Assembly: GCA_018267475.1 (NCBI GenBank)
Contig: JAFDYI010000009.1
Span: forward strand, 1 to 64,000
Source of the DNA: Bacteroidota bacterium
GTDB taxonomy: Bacteria > Bacteroidota > Bacteroidia > B-17B0 > Aurantibacillaceae
Direction: 5' to 3'
DNA length: 64,000 nucleotides
Positions 16,920 through 25,693 of the stretch are shown one piece after another; position 1 is the first letter of the stretch; the number at the start of each line of letters is the position of its first letter. Made by a program: the position numbers and the translations under genes. The notes under the pieces were generated by a model. It was not told the DNA's origin. It did not search any database and saw only the letters and a list, made by a program, of their open reading frames with translations.

Positions 16920-17996
16920 ATGATTACAACCCAACAAGTATTAGAGGCGCTTAGCCATGTAGATGATCCTGATTTTAAGAAGGATATTGTATCGCTGGGC
17001 ATGGTTAAAGACATTAGCATAGAGGGCAAAAAAACACAATTTACCGTGGTGCTTACCACACCGGCTTGCCCAATGAAAGATTTGATACACAACAATTGTG
17101 TAGAGGCTATAAAGCAGTACATAGGTGCCGATATTGAAGTGGAAATAACGATGAGCGCCCGCGTTACACAAGCCAAACCCAATAAAGACAGCTTATTGCA
17201 AGTAAAGAATATAATAGCCATAGCATCTGGTAAAGGAGGGGTAGGAAAATCTACCGTAGCCAGCAATTTGGCCGTAGCCTTAGCCCAACAAGGAGCTAAG
17301 GTGGGCTTGGTTGATGCGGATATTTATGGGCCTTCTATACCTTTAATGTTTGACGTGCTGCACGAAAAACCTAAAATGACTAAAGTAGAAGATAAAACTA
17401 AAATGCTGCCCGTTGAAAGCTACGGAGTAAAAATTTTATCTATTGGTTTTTTTGCCGACCCTTCTCAACCTATTATTTGGCGCGGTCCTATGGCAACTAA
17501 AGCGCTAAATCAACTTTTTTTTGATGCCGAGTGGGGCGAGTTGGATTATTTGCTAGTAGATTTACCTCCGGGCACCGGCGATATACCCATGAGTTTGGCG
17601 GCCTCCGTACCGCTTACCGGCGCTGTTATTGTTAGCACCCCGCAGCAAGTGGCCATTAGCGATGCACGTAAAGGAGCCGCTATGTTTAGACACGAACAAA
17701 TAAATGTACCCATATTGGGTTTTATTGAAAACATGGCGTGGTTTACCCCCGCAGAGCTGCCTCAAAACCAATATTTTATTTTTGGAAAAGGAGGTGCCCA
17801 ACAACTGTCAAACGAGTTTGATGCGCCCATACTGGCGCAAATACCCTTGGTGCAAAGCCTATGCGAAGCCGGAGATGCCGGAAGCCCCGTAACATTAAAC
17901 AACAGTTCGCCACAATCAAAATTATTTACCGAGGCTGCTCAAAAATTAGCACAAATTATTTCTATTAAAAACGCCGCGCATTTGCAAGAAGCATAG
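16920..17996 (+). CDS. mrp: Mrp/ApbC-type iron-sulfur carrier ATPase
   Basis: A 358-residue P-loop ATPase. An N-terminal MIP18/DUF59 domain (1-85, with TTPACPM) precedes the deviant Walker A GKGGVGKS (104-111) and LVDLPPGTGD (Walker B/switch). Mrp/ApbC proteins carry and insert Fe-S clusters. The CxxC cluster motif of enterobacterial ApbC is absent; the matching place reads ENMAWFTPAELP, as in Bacteroidota homologues. The longer frame upstream overlaps the LEA-2 gene and is not used, because the ATG at 16920 follows a perfect -7 box. Confidence 0.95.
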   Translation: MITTQQVLEALSHVDDPDFKKDIVSLGMVKDISIEGKKTQFTVVLTTPACPMKDLIHNNCVEAIKQYIGADIEVEITMSARVTQAKPNKDSLLQVKNIIAIASGKGGVGKSTVASNLAVALAQQGAKVGLVDADIYGPSIPLMFDVLHEKPKMTKVEDKTKMLPVESYGVKILSIGFFADPSQPIIWRGPMATKALNQLFFDAEWGELDYLLVDLPPGTGDIPMSLAASVPLTGAVIVSTPQQVAISDARKGAAMFRHEQINVPILGFIENMAWFTPAELPQNQYFIFGKGGAQQLSNEFDAPILAQIPLVQSLCEAGDAGSPVTLNNSSPQSKLFTEAAQKLAQIISIKNAAHLQEA

Positions 17997-17998
17997 AA

Positions 17999-18020
17999 CC
18001 GTTTTGAAAACGGCTTTTTA
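17999..18020 (+). terminator. Intrinsic terminator after mrp
   Basis: A perfect 6-bp hairpin (CCGTTT/AAACGG, loop TGA) is followed by CTTTTTA just 3 bases after the mrp stop codon. Confidence 0.75.
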
Positions 18021-18109
18021 GCGTTTTTTTATGAATTAGCGCTCCTAAAAAACGGACGCATAAATCCATTTCTTGATAAAAGTCAATGCGCAGCCGCCTG
18101 CCGCTAGGG

Positions 18110-18117
18110 TATTTTTG
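18110..18117 (+). promoter_or_regulatory. TATTTTTG -7 box before the 18136 gene
   Basis: Matches TAnnTTTG, 18 bases before the ATG at 18136; probably drives that gene and the following cupin gene. Confidence 0.5.
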
Positions 18118-18135
18118 TTCCCTAATTTAAAAAGC

Positions 18136-18522
18136 ATGGAAAACAAAAAAGTACTTATGGTAGGAATCGATCCCTATCTCATCGATTTTACTTCTCCGGA
18201 ATTTGCTGCCTTTCCGGGGCTAACAGCAGAAAAGGTAGAGGCCGGCATAAAGGGAGCTATTACTCAATTGAATCAATTGGGGTATGATGCTGATTTATGC
18301 TGGACGGATTTTGGACAAACGGCATCTAATGTCTTAGAAAAAAAACTAAAACACTTCCTTGCGGATATTGTTTTAATAGGGGCGGGCATACGGATACCGG
18401 ATAAAAATTTTTTGCTGTTTGAACAAGTACTAAATGTAATTCATCGAGAAGCTCCAAAAGCGCGGATATGTTTTAACACAAACCCAAGTGATACTATAGC
18501 TGCCGTAAAACGCTGGAGCTAA
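18136..18522 (+). CDS. Conserved hypothetical protein
   Basis: A 128-residue protein using the ATG at 18136, which follows a -7 box and an A-rich leader. It begins with a beta-strand-like KKVLMVGIDPYLIDF and alternates strands and helices, as in a small Rossmann- or receiver-like alpha/beta fold. ADIVLIGAGIRIP and a closing FNTNPSDTIAAVKRW look like conserved loops. No catalytic signature is seen and I do not assign a function. The cupin gene 36 bases downstream is probably in the same transcript. Confidence 0.65.
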   Translation: MENKKVLMVGIDPYLIDFTSPEFAAFPGLTAEKVEAGIKGAITQLNQLGYDADLCWTDFGQTASNVLEKKLKHFLADIVLIGAGIRIPDKNFLLFEQVLNVIHREAPKARICFNTNPSDTIAAVKRWS

Positions 18523-18558
18523 TCAATTTTTTTGAATACGGTTATTAAAATAAAAAAC

Positions 18559-19107
18559 ATGGAAAATAGAAAAACACATTACAACCCCATTTTTGGAGAT
18601 AAGATTACGTTTCTAAAAACAAGCGAAGAAACAAACGGTTTATGTACCTTAATGGAGCTTGAACTTCCTTCTGGAACACCCGGCGTCATCACGCACTACC
18701 ATACAGAGTTTACAGAATCTTTTACGATACTAGAAGGCGAACTTACCGTACACATTGGGAAAGAAAAACGAATTTTAAAAAAAGGGGATAAAGCTTCCGT
18801 GCCTCCAAACACCTTACATCGCTGGTACAATGCAAGTAAAAGCCAAGTAACAGCTCGTGTTGAACTGACTCCCGGACATACAAATTTTGAACGGTCTTTA
18901 ATAATTGCGTATGGATTAGCACGTGATGGAAAATGCGATAGTAAGGGGGTAGTGAAGGATAAAAAGCAATTGTCTATTATTTTGGATATGTCCGCCACTA
19001 AGCTACCCGGACTTTTCTCGTTAATTGTTCCTGTTTTGAAAATGATGGCAAAAAAAGCGCGCAAACAAGGTATAGAAAAAGACTTAATAGCCAAGTACTG
19101 CCCCTAA
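18559..19107 (+). CDS. Cupin domain protein
   Basis: A 182-residue protein with a cupin_2 domain in its first 100 residues. Motif 1 is THYHTEFTESFTILEGEL (the two His and the Glu are metal ligands) and motif 2 is GDKASVPPNTLHRWYN (third His). The C-terminal third, LFSLIVPVLKMMAKKARKQGIEKD, is helical. Such single cupins bind small molecules or act as dioxygenase/isomerase-like enzymes; the substrate is unknown. Start 18559 is chosen for its MENRKTHYNP beginning, which matches the cupin strand register. Confidence 0.85.
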   Translation: MENRKTHYNPIFGDKITFLKTSEETNGLCTLMELELPSGTPGVITHYHTEFTESFTILEGELTVHIGKEKRILKKGDKASVPPNTLHRWYNASKSQVTARVELTPGHTNFERSLIIAYGLARDGKCDSKGVVKDKKQLSIILDMSATKLPGLFSLIVPVLKMMAKKARKQGIEKDLIAKYCP

Positions 19108-19284
19108 GCGCACAAAATACTGCGATTTTTGTGTGTTTTTTAAACCTTAAGATGTCGTGAACGGCTGCTTTTATTCCCACCACTGCCAATAGTACCGCGC
19201 AAGGAGTGCTCGGTTCTATTATGAGTTTATAAAAAGTTGTTGAATAAAGCAGGACTCGATATTCAAAATTTTAGATTACACTTT

Positions 19285-19316
19285 TTGAGGAATAGTGCCT
19301 TTTTTTTGTATTTTTG
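19285..19316 (+). promoter_or_regulatory. Promoter (TTG-N21-TATTTTTG) of the methyltransferase gene
   Basis: A TTG at 19285-19287 and a TATTTTTG box at 19309-19316 are separated by 21 bases, within the usual spacing of Bacteroidota promoters. The start codon is at 19340. Confidence 0.55.
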
Positions 19317-19339
19317 TTATTCTTAAAATAGCATTAAAA

Positions 19340-19948
19340 ATGAATTTTTCTGAAAACGCACCGCCCTCTCTTGACTCTTCTTTTTGGAACGCACGTTGGC
19401 AAAACAGCGAAACCGGATGGGATATTGGCTATGCTTCGCCTGCTATTACTGCGTATATGGAGCAGTATCTCAACAAGCAAGCGGCTATTTTAATACCCGG
19501 TTGCGGCAATGCTTATGAAGCAGAATACTTAGTGCAAAATAATTTTACCAACATTACCTTGCTAGACATAGCGCCCAAAGCTGTAGAGCAATTGAAAGAA
19601 AAATTTGCTGCAACGCCTCAGGTACGCGTGTTGTGCGGCGATTTTTTTCAACATCAAGAAAAATACGATCTTATGGTGGAACAAACTTTTTTTTGTGCTA
19701 TAACCCCTAACCTAAGAACCTCTTATGCAAAACAGGCGGCTTCTTTGCTAAATAAAAAAGGAAAAATAATGGGTTTGCTTTTCAATACGGATTTTGAAAA
19801 ACAAGGCCCCCCTTTTGGAGGCAATACTCAAGAGTACGAAGAAATCTTCAATCCGTTTTTTCTTGTAAAAAAAATGGAAACTTGTTACAACAGCATCAAA
19901 CCCCGATCCGGCTCAGAGCTGTTTGTTATTCTTGAAAAAAGGCTTTAG
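19340..19948 (+). CDS. TPMT-family SAM-dependent methyltransferase
   Basis: A 202-residue class I methyltransferase of the thiopurine S-methyltransferase type. The N-terminal FWNARWQNSETGWDIG with following PA is the TPMT signature; ILIPGCGNAYEAEYL (about 48-62) is SAM motif I, and LLDIAPKAVEQL is motif II. Bacterial members methylate halides, thiols, selenium or tellurium compounds; the substrate here is unknown. The 3' end overlaps the convergent nadE gene by 23 bases. The start at 19340 gives the expected family length. Confidence 0.9.
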   Translation: MNFSENAPPSLDSSFWNARWQNSETGWDIGYASPAITAYMEQYLNKQAAILIPGCGNAYEAEYLVQNNFTNITLLDIAPKAVEQLKEKFAATPQVRVLCGDFFQHQEKYDLMVEQTFFCAITPNLRTSYAKQAASLLNKKGKIMGLLFNTDFEKQGPPFGGNTQEYEEIFNPFFLVKKMETCYNSIKPRSGSELFVILEKRL

Positions 19949-20720
19949 GTATTTCACACACCGGTGCGGTGTGCATTTTATGTTTATTAGCACGGTGTCG
20001 CTGTAAAAAAATAGTCATTACTTCTTTTTCTCGCGACGAAAAATGTTGTTCGTTTTCGTTTTTTTCAAGAGCCCGCATAGCCCATTCCAACTCATCGTAG
20101 CTGGCGCCAATTTGGTCTTCATCGCTACGGCCATCGGCAAACAAGCCATCGGTAGGTTTGGCATGTAAGATGCTGCTGGCTATACCTAATTCTTGTGCTA
20201 AGGCATATACTTCGCTTTTCATTAAATCGGCAATAGGGCTTATATCTACCCCACCATCTCCATATTTGGTGAAAAATCCGATACCAAAATCTTCTATTTT
20301 ATTGCCTGTTCCGGCTACCAGTATTTTATGATGCCCTGCAAAAGCATACAGAGTAAGCATACGCAGGCGAGAACGTGTATTGGCCATGGTAAGAAAATCT
20401 TGAATATCGGTAGGAAAATCAGTTTCTATTTTTTCAAAAATACCGGTAAGATTAACTTGTTCCGCGTGTACGTTGGGAAATTTTTTTTTGAGCCATTGTA
20501 TATGTTCTTCTCCTCTATCAAACTCGGCTTGGTGTTGCCTAATGGGCATATTAAGCACATATACTTTTTTTTGTGTAAGCGCACATAGTGTGGAAGTAAG
20601 GGCTGAGTCGATACCCCCTGAAATACCTATTACAAAACCTTCGGTTTTAGATTGTTCGGCATATTTTTTTAGCCAAAAAACAATATGCTCAATAACTTCT
20701 TTTTTTTTTATGTTTCGCAT
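19926..20720 (-). CDS. nadE: NAD(+) synthase (ammonia/glutamine-type synthetase domain)
   Basis: A 264-residue enzyme of the adenine-nucleotide alpha-hydrolase fold. The PP-loop GISGGIDSA (32-40) binds ATP pyrophosphate, and STKYGDGGVDISPIAD-like residues (here FFTKYGDGGVDISPI, about 160) form the deamido-NAD site. It converts nicotinic acid adenine dinucleotide to NAD in the cytoplasm. There is no N-terminal glutaminase domain, so it is the short ammonia-dependent form unless a partner amidotransferase exists. It overlaps the methyltransferase gene at its 3' end. Confidence 0.96.
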   Translation of the reverse strand: MRNIKKKEVIEHIVFWLKKYAEQSKTEGFVIGISGGIDSALTSTLCALTQKKVYVLNMPIRQHQAEFDRGEEHIQWLKKKFPNVHAEQVNLTGIFEKIETDFPTDIQDFLTMANTRSRLRMLTLYAFAGHHKILVAGTGNKIEDFGIGFFTKYGDGGVDISPIADLMKSEVYALAQELGIASSILHAKPTDGLFADGRSDEDQIGASYDELEWAMRALEKNENEQHFSSREKEVMTIFLQRHRANKHKMHTAPVCEIPKAFFQE

Positions 20721-20793
20721 GTGTTGGCATCAAAAGTAATGGTTTTTTCCTTGCCTTATGCGCCCCAAAAAGTATTTGAAAGCATTTTTTTTA

Positions 20794-20801
20794 TACTTTT
20801 G
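20794..20801 (+). promoter_or_regulatory. TACTTTTG -7 box before ugd
   Basis: Matches TAnnTTTG, 21 bases upstream of the ATG at 20823 in the divergent nadE-ugd gap. Confidence 0.5.
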
Positions 20802-20822
20802 CTCTCTTTTACAAAAACAAAT

Positions 20823-22133
20823 ATGAATATAGCAGTAGTAGGAACAGGATATGTGGGTTTGGTTACCGGCACTTGTTTGGCTGAAACAGGCAACACCGTT
20901 GTTTGTGTGGATATTAACGCCGAAAAAGTTCAGAAAATGAAAGACGGCGTAGTACCCATATACGAACCGCACTTAGATGTGTTGTTTCATCGTAATATAA
21001 AGGCCGGACGATTGAGCTTTACCACCCAGCTTGCCGACGCGGTAGAAAAAGCCTCTATTATTTTCTTAGCTCTTCCCACCCCTCCAGGCGAAGATGGCAG
21101 CGCCGATTTAAGTTACATTTTGAAAGTGGCCGACGATTTAGGCAAAATCATTACCGACTACAAAGTAATTGTAGATAAAAGCACCGTGCCCGTAGGAACA
21201 GCCGAGAAAGTACAGAAAGCCATAGCTCTGCATGCTAAAACCGATTTTGACGTGGTATCAAATCCCGAATTTTTACGCGAAGGTTTTGCGGTAGATGATT
21301 TTTTAAAGCCTGACCGGGTGGTGATAGGTGCCAGCACCGAAAAAGCCCGCAAGCTGATGGAGGAATTATACAAACCCTACGTGCGCCAAGGAAACCCCAT
21401 TATTTTTATGGATGAAAAATCGGCAGAGCTTACCAAGTATGCGGCCAACGCATTCTTAGCTACTAAGATTACTTTTATGAATGAAATTGCCAACCTTTGC
21501 GAAAAGTTAGGAGCCGACGTGGATATGGTACGCATGGGCATTGGTAGCGATGAACGAATAGGCAAACGTTTTTTGTTTCCGGGTATTGGCTACGGCGGCA
21601 GCTGTTTTCCAAAAGATGTGCAGGCCTTGGCCAAATCGGCTAGTGAGGCGCAATATGATTTTAGCATCTTATCGTCGGTAATGAAGGTAAACGAAAAACA
21701 AAAAACCGTTATCGTACCGAAAATTAAAACCTATTTTGATAATAACCTGAAAGGGAAACATTTTGCGCTATGGGGCTTGGCCTTTAAACCCGATACCGAT
21801 GATATACGCGAAGCACCCGCTTTGTACGTAATTAAAGAATTGTTGGAAGCCGGCGCTACCATTACCGCCCACGACCCCGAAGCTATGGATAACGTAAAAA
21901 AACTATTGGGCACCAAAATACAATATGCCACCGATCCTTACGAGGCCTTACAAAAAGCCGATGCCCTTATTATTGCTACCGAGTGGAGTTTGTTTCGCAA
22001 CCCCGACTTTGATAAAGTAAGTTCTTTGTTGAAAAATAAAGTAATTTTTGACGGAAGGAATTTATACAGCCTTGACCAAATGAAAAAACTGAACTACTAC
22101 TATTGCAGTATTGGCAGAGAAGTGGTGAAGTAA
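20823..22133 (+). CDS. ugd: UDP-glucose 6-dehydrogenase
   Basis: A 436-residue UDP-glucose/GDP-mannose dehydrogenase. The N-terminal Rossmann motif is GTGYVGLVTG (8-17); the catalytic cysteine is C261 in GYGGSCFPKD, with K215 and N219 of the central domain (ATKITFMNE) also present. The C-terminal domain has AFKPDTDDIREAP. It makes UDP-glucuronate for surface polysaccharides. The ATG at 20823 is used because MNIAVVGTGYVGL aligns with family N-termini; the frame is open 46 codons further upstream without a sensible protein. Confidence 0.96.
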   Translation: MNIAVVGTGYVGLVTGTCLAETGNTVVCVDINAEKVQKMKDGVVPIYEPHLDVLFHRNIKAGRLSFTTQLADAVEKASIIFLALPTPPGEDGSADLSYILKVADDLGKIITDYKVIVDKSTVPVGTAEKVQKAIALHAKTDFDVVSNPEFLREGFAVDDFLKPDRVVIGASTEKARKLMEELYKPYVRQGNPIIFMDEKSAELTKYAANAFLATKITFMNEIANLCEKLGADVDMVRMGIGSDERIGKRFLFPGIGYGGSCFPKDVQALAKSASEAQYDFSILSSVMKVNEKQKTVIVPKIKTYFDNNLKGKHFALWGLAFKPDTDDIREAPALYVIKELLEAGATITAHDPEAMDNVKKLLGTKIQYATDPYEALQKADALIIATEWSLFRNPDFDKVSSLLKNKVIFDGRNLYSLDQMKKLNYYYCSIGREVVK

Positions 22134-22223
22134 AAAAAGAATAAAACAACCGTTAGGCAGATTATTTCTTTGGTCAAACCCATTTTAGGATGAGAAAGTG
22201 CTAAGTATTTGTTTTTTTCACAT

Positions 22224-22254
22224 TTGCAGTTTCTTAAAGCAAAGGTTATATTTG
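22224..22254 (+). promoter_or_regulatory. Promoter (TTG-N20-TATATTTG) of the DUF4270 gene
   Basis: TTG at 22224-22226 and TATATTTG at 22247-22254 are 20 bases apart. The box ends 8 bases before the ATG at 22263. Confidence 0.6.
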
Positions 22255-22262
22255 CGGTTTCT

Positions 22263-23705
22263 ATGTTAAAAAAAGGGCTTATACTTTTTGTTTGTGTGTT
22301 GCTTGTTGCTGCGTGCAAAAAAAACGACAGCCCGGTTGGTATTGGTCTATTGCCTGCAAATGATATTATTAACGCTAAGTACATAGAGTTTACTCCAGAT
22401 ATTGCATACAGCACCTACAATTGGAACAATTATCGTGTGGCCAGCACGAAACTATCAAACTCACAGCTTTTAGGCTCTATGAACGACCCTGTTTTTGGGC
22501 GCACCGATGCGTCTATTTATTGCAGTTTTGAAACCGACTACTCTAATACCGGCTTGGGGCAGCTTACCTTTACATCTACTCCCTCGCTCGATTCGGCAGT
22601 GCTGGTACTCAGCTATAATTACCAACCCGGCACCTCCACCATATTTGTAGGCGATACTACCAACCCGTTGTCTTTAGATGTATATCCTTTGCTGTACAAT
22701 ATAAGCCCCGACTCTACCTATTTTTCTACTGGAAATAATTATTACTACACCGCTACCGGAACCTACAACAAAGCCCCTATACCATACGATGCCTCACAGC
22801 GACTTACCTACAATGGACAAAGCGTTAGCTTTACGCCGCATCTAAATTACTATCCGCCTATAAAAAAAGATACCACAGCCTATTTGCTTCCCAATGTGCG
22901 TATTAAGTTATCAAGCCAGTTTGCCGAAAGCCTTTTTCCCAGTTGCGTAAACGACAATAGTAAATTTCAACAACTTTTTAAAGGACTTTATATAACCACA
23001 AAACATTCTATTTTGCCTCAACCTTCGTATGGAAGCATCTTCTTTGTGTATATGAACACATACTCCTATATTATGTTCTATTATCATTTAGAAAACAACC
23101 CCACAGCTCCTTTGCAATTGCCTTTTTATTGTGGAGGCTATAGCACTCGGTTTAGCCATTTTAAGCACGATTACGGCCTCGCCTCTTCAGACCTCCAAAG
23201 CCAGCTAAGCCCTATGTATGACACAACCAGGTATAATGCTACTAACAATTTGTATGTGCAAGGTTGCGCCGGTGTAGGAGCTGTTCTTAAATTTCCGGGA
23301 TTGCTTAGTTGGATGCAAAGCCTGCCTTACAACATTGCTATAAATAAGGCCGAATTATTGCTAAAAACCGATATGTCTAATAATGATTTTTACAACCTTA
23401 CCAATTACCCTTTGCCGGGACGGCTTTATTTGCAAGGCGACACCATGGGAGGGCCAAAGGCACTTATTGAAGATCCGTATAATTTTGGAGGATTTTATGA
23501 CTTGAGCAACAATCAATATGTATTTGAAATACCGAATACCGTAAGTCAGTTGGCACGCGGCACTACCCTTAGCACTAAATTTTATCTTACCCAATACAAT
23601 AATGCTACTTTTCAAGAACGTTTGGTTATTGGTGGTAATACCGCTACTACGCCACGCCCGGTAAAGTTGCGTATATGGTACACCCAGCTTACTTCAAAGA
23701 AGTAA
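22263..23705 (+). CDS. DUF4270-like lipoprotein
   Basis: A 480-residue lipoprotein. The signal peptide ends in a lipobox, LLVAAC, with Cys near 18, followed by KKNDSPVGIGLLPANDIIN, the sort of start seen in DUF4270 proteins of Bacteroidota. The rest is rich in Tyr, Asn, Ser and Thr and looks beta-stranded. It is probably exposed at the cell surface. Its role is not known. The gene sits 23 bases before cinA, and the start follows a promoter box directly. Confidence 0.75.
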   Translation: MLKKGLILFVCVLLVAACKKNDSPVGIGLLPANDIINAKYIEFTPDIAYSTYNWNNYRVASTKLSNSQLLGSMNDPVFGRTDASIYCSFETDYSNTGLGQLTFTSTPSLDSAVLVLSYNYQPGTSTIFVGDTTNPLSLDVYPLLYNISPDSTYFSTGNNYYYTATGTYNKAPIPYDASQRLTYNGQSVSFTPHLNYYPPIKKDTTAYLLPNVRIKLSSQFAESLFPSCVNDNSKFQQLFKGLYITTKHSILPQPSYGSIFFVYMNTYSYIMFYYHLENNPTAPLQLPFYCGGYSTRFSHFKHDYGLASSDLQSQLSPMYDTTRYNATNNLYVQGCAGVGAVLKFPGLLSWMQSLPYNIAINKAELLLKTDMSNNDFYNLTNYPLPGRLYLQGDTMGGPKALIEDPYNFGGFYDLSNNQYVFEIPNTVSQLARGTTLSTKFYLTQYNNATFQERLVIGGNTATTPRPVKLRIWYTQLTSKK

Positions 23706-23728
23706 GTTGTATTTAATTTAATGGTTGT

Positions 23729-24979
23729 ATGGAGGCAGAAATTATCACTATAGGAGATGAGATTTTAATCGGACAAATAGTAGATACCAACTCGGCTTGG
23801 TTGGGGCAAGAGTTTAATAAAATAGGTGTTTCTGTAAAACAAATCACCTCTGTAAGCGATAATCAAGCGGCTATTTTAGAAGCCCTTTCTTTAGCCGAAA
23901 AAAGAGCAAAGTTAGTATTGATTACAGGAGGGTTAGGCCCCACTAAAGACGACGTTACCAAGCACGCTCTTTGTCGCTATTTTAATACTCAATTGGTGCT
24001 AAATCGCGAGGTGCTAGCCCATGTAGCCTCTTTTTTTGAAAAAAGAAACCGCCCTATGTTAGAGGTAAACACAAAACAGGCAGAAGTTCTTTCCGGTTGC
24101 GAAGTTTTGTTTAACCACCAGGGTACCGCACCGGGTATGTGGTATCAAAAAAACGAAACGGTTTTTATTAGTTTGCCGGGTGTTCCTTACGAGATGAAAG
24201 GCATCATGAACGATTATGGCTTTAAAAAAATAAAACAAACCTTTTCATTACCCTGCATCTACCACCGCACTGTTCTAACTCAAGGCATAGGCGAAAGTTT
24301 TTTAGCTGAAAAAATACAAGAGTGGGAAAACAACATAGCTTCAAAAAACATTTCGTTAGCCTATCTGCCCTCTTTAAGCGGAGTAAAACTACGTCTTTCA
24401 GCAAAAGGAACTAAAGAAGAAGAGCTTAAAGCCTGTGTAGATAAAGAAGTTGATGCCTTGTACTTGATAATAGAAAATTATATTTATGGGGAAGAAAAAA
24501 TAGGAGAAACACTCCCCACCCTTCAAAGTATTGTAGGCGAAAAGTTACAAAAACAAAATAAAACATTAGCCCTTGCCGAAAGCTGTACGGGGGGCTATCT
24601 TTCTCATCTTATCACTTCTATACCGGGCAGTTCTGCCTATTATAAAGGGGGTATTGTTGCTTATGATAATGCTATAAAAACAGCGGAATTATTGGTAAGC
24701 CCCGCTACTATACAAACACACGGCGCCGTATCGGCTGCTTGTGCCGAAGAAATGGCGCAGGGTGTACTAAAAAAAATGCAAGCAGATATTGCTTTAGCTA
24801 CTACCGGTATTGCAGGTCCAACAGGGGCTACGGCTAATAAGCCGGTAGGTACGGTGTATATAGCCCTTGCCACAAAACAAAAGGTACAGGCACAACTTTT
24901 TACATTTGCCAACACCCGTTTGCACAACATACAAATGGCCTCTGATGCTGCCCTAAGCATGCTTAATCAAGCATTGTAA
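23729..24979 (+). CDS. cinA: CinA family protein (competence/damage-inducible; NMN deamidase)
   Basis: A full-length 416-residue CinA. The N-terminal MoCF/MoaB-like domain runs from AEIITIGDEILIGQIVDTNS to about residue 170, with LITGGLGPTKDD. The C-terminal CinA domain (about 255-416) has LAESCTGGYLSHLITSIPGSS and ATTGIAGPTG, the nicotinamide-mononucleotide deamidase core. It salvages NMN in the pyridine nucleotide cycle; the N-terminal half acts on ADP-ribose in related enzymes. Context: nadE, another NAD gene, lies 4 kb upstream, which may be coincidence. Confidence 0.95.
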   Translation: MEAEIITIGDEILIGQIVDTNSAWLGQEFNKIGVSVKQITSVSDNQAAILEALSLAEKRAKLVLITGGLGPTKDDVTKHALCRYFNTQLVLNREVLAHVASFFEKRNRPMLEVNTKQAEVLSGCEVLFNHQGTAPGMWYQKNETVFISLPGVPYEMKGIMNDYGFKKIKQTFSLPCIYHRTVLTQGIGESFLAEKIQEWENNIASKNISLAYLPSLSGVKLRLSAKGTKEEELKACVDKEVDALYLIIENYIYGEEKIGETLPTLQSIVGEKLQKQNKTLALAESCTGGYLSHLITSIPGSSAYYKGGIVAYDNAIKTAELLVSPATIQTHGAVSAACAEEMAQGVLKKMQADIALATTGIAGPTGATANKPVGTVYIALATKQKVQAQLFTFANTRLHNIQMASDAALSMLNQAL

Positions 24980-25037
24980 TTTTGTGTTGTAACCTTTTTC
25001 CGTGTTTCTACTCTAATAACTTAAGTGAGTAAATTGT

Positions 25038-25691
25038 ATGAGTATGAGAAAAATTTTAAATGGAAAAACAACTAATTTGTGGGAGCGAAGCGCCCTTGCA
25101 GAACAAGTAGCGGTGCGTAGCGATGCTGAAAAAATTAAAAAAATAGCCTATCACTTTGAGGAAATCATGAATACCTTAGGTTTAGATTTATCAGACGATA
25201 GCCTGAAAGACACGCCGCAACGGGTAGCTAAAATGTATGTAACCGAAATTTTTAGTGGGCTGAACCCCGAAAACAAGCCCGATATTAGCCTTTTTGAAAA
25301 CAAGTATGGGTACAATAGAATGTTGGTAGAAAAAAACATCACTCTTTACTCCAACTGCGAGCACCATTTTGTACCCATTATCGGTAAGGCGCACGTGGCT
25401 TATATACCCGGACAACAGGTGTTGGGCTTATCTAAGATAAACCGTTTGGTGCAATACCATGCTCAGCGCCCACAAGTGCAAGAACGCCTAACCGTGCAGA
25501 TAGCAGAAGCGTTAAAAGAAATTTTGCAACACGATAATGTAGCCGTACTTATAGAAGCCGACCACCTATGTGTAGCCTCCAGAGGTATTAAGGATACGGA
25601 TAGCCTAACCGTTACTTCATACTATTCCGGAAAATTTAAGGAAGAGCGCACTCAAAATGAGTTTTTATCCTACATTTACCATAAAAAATAA
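25038..25691 (+). CDS. folE: GTP cyclohydrolase I
   Basis: A 217-residue enzyme with zinc ligands C107, H110 and C178 (SNCEHHF and DHLCVASRG), and the GTP-binding LSKINRLVQYHAQRPQVQERL block. It opens GTP to dihydroneopterin triphosphate, the first step of folate and tetrahydrobiopterin synthesis. The start could also be the M at the third codon; the difference is trivial. A pyridoxal-phosphate decarboxylase follows after only 2 bases, so the two are almost certainly one operon. Confidence 0.97.
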   Translation: MSMRKILNGKTTNLWERSALAEQVAVRSDAEKIKKIAYHFEEIMNTLGLDLSDDSLKDTPQRVAKMYVTEIFSGLNPENKPDISLFENKYGYNRMLVEKNITLYSNCEHHFVPIIGKAHVAYIPGQQVLGLSKINRLVQYHAQRPQVQERLTVQIAEALKEILQHDNVAVLIEADHLCVASRGIKDTDSLTVTSYYSGKFKEERTQNEFLSYIYHKK

Positions 25692-25693
25692 AG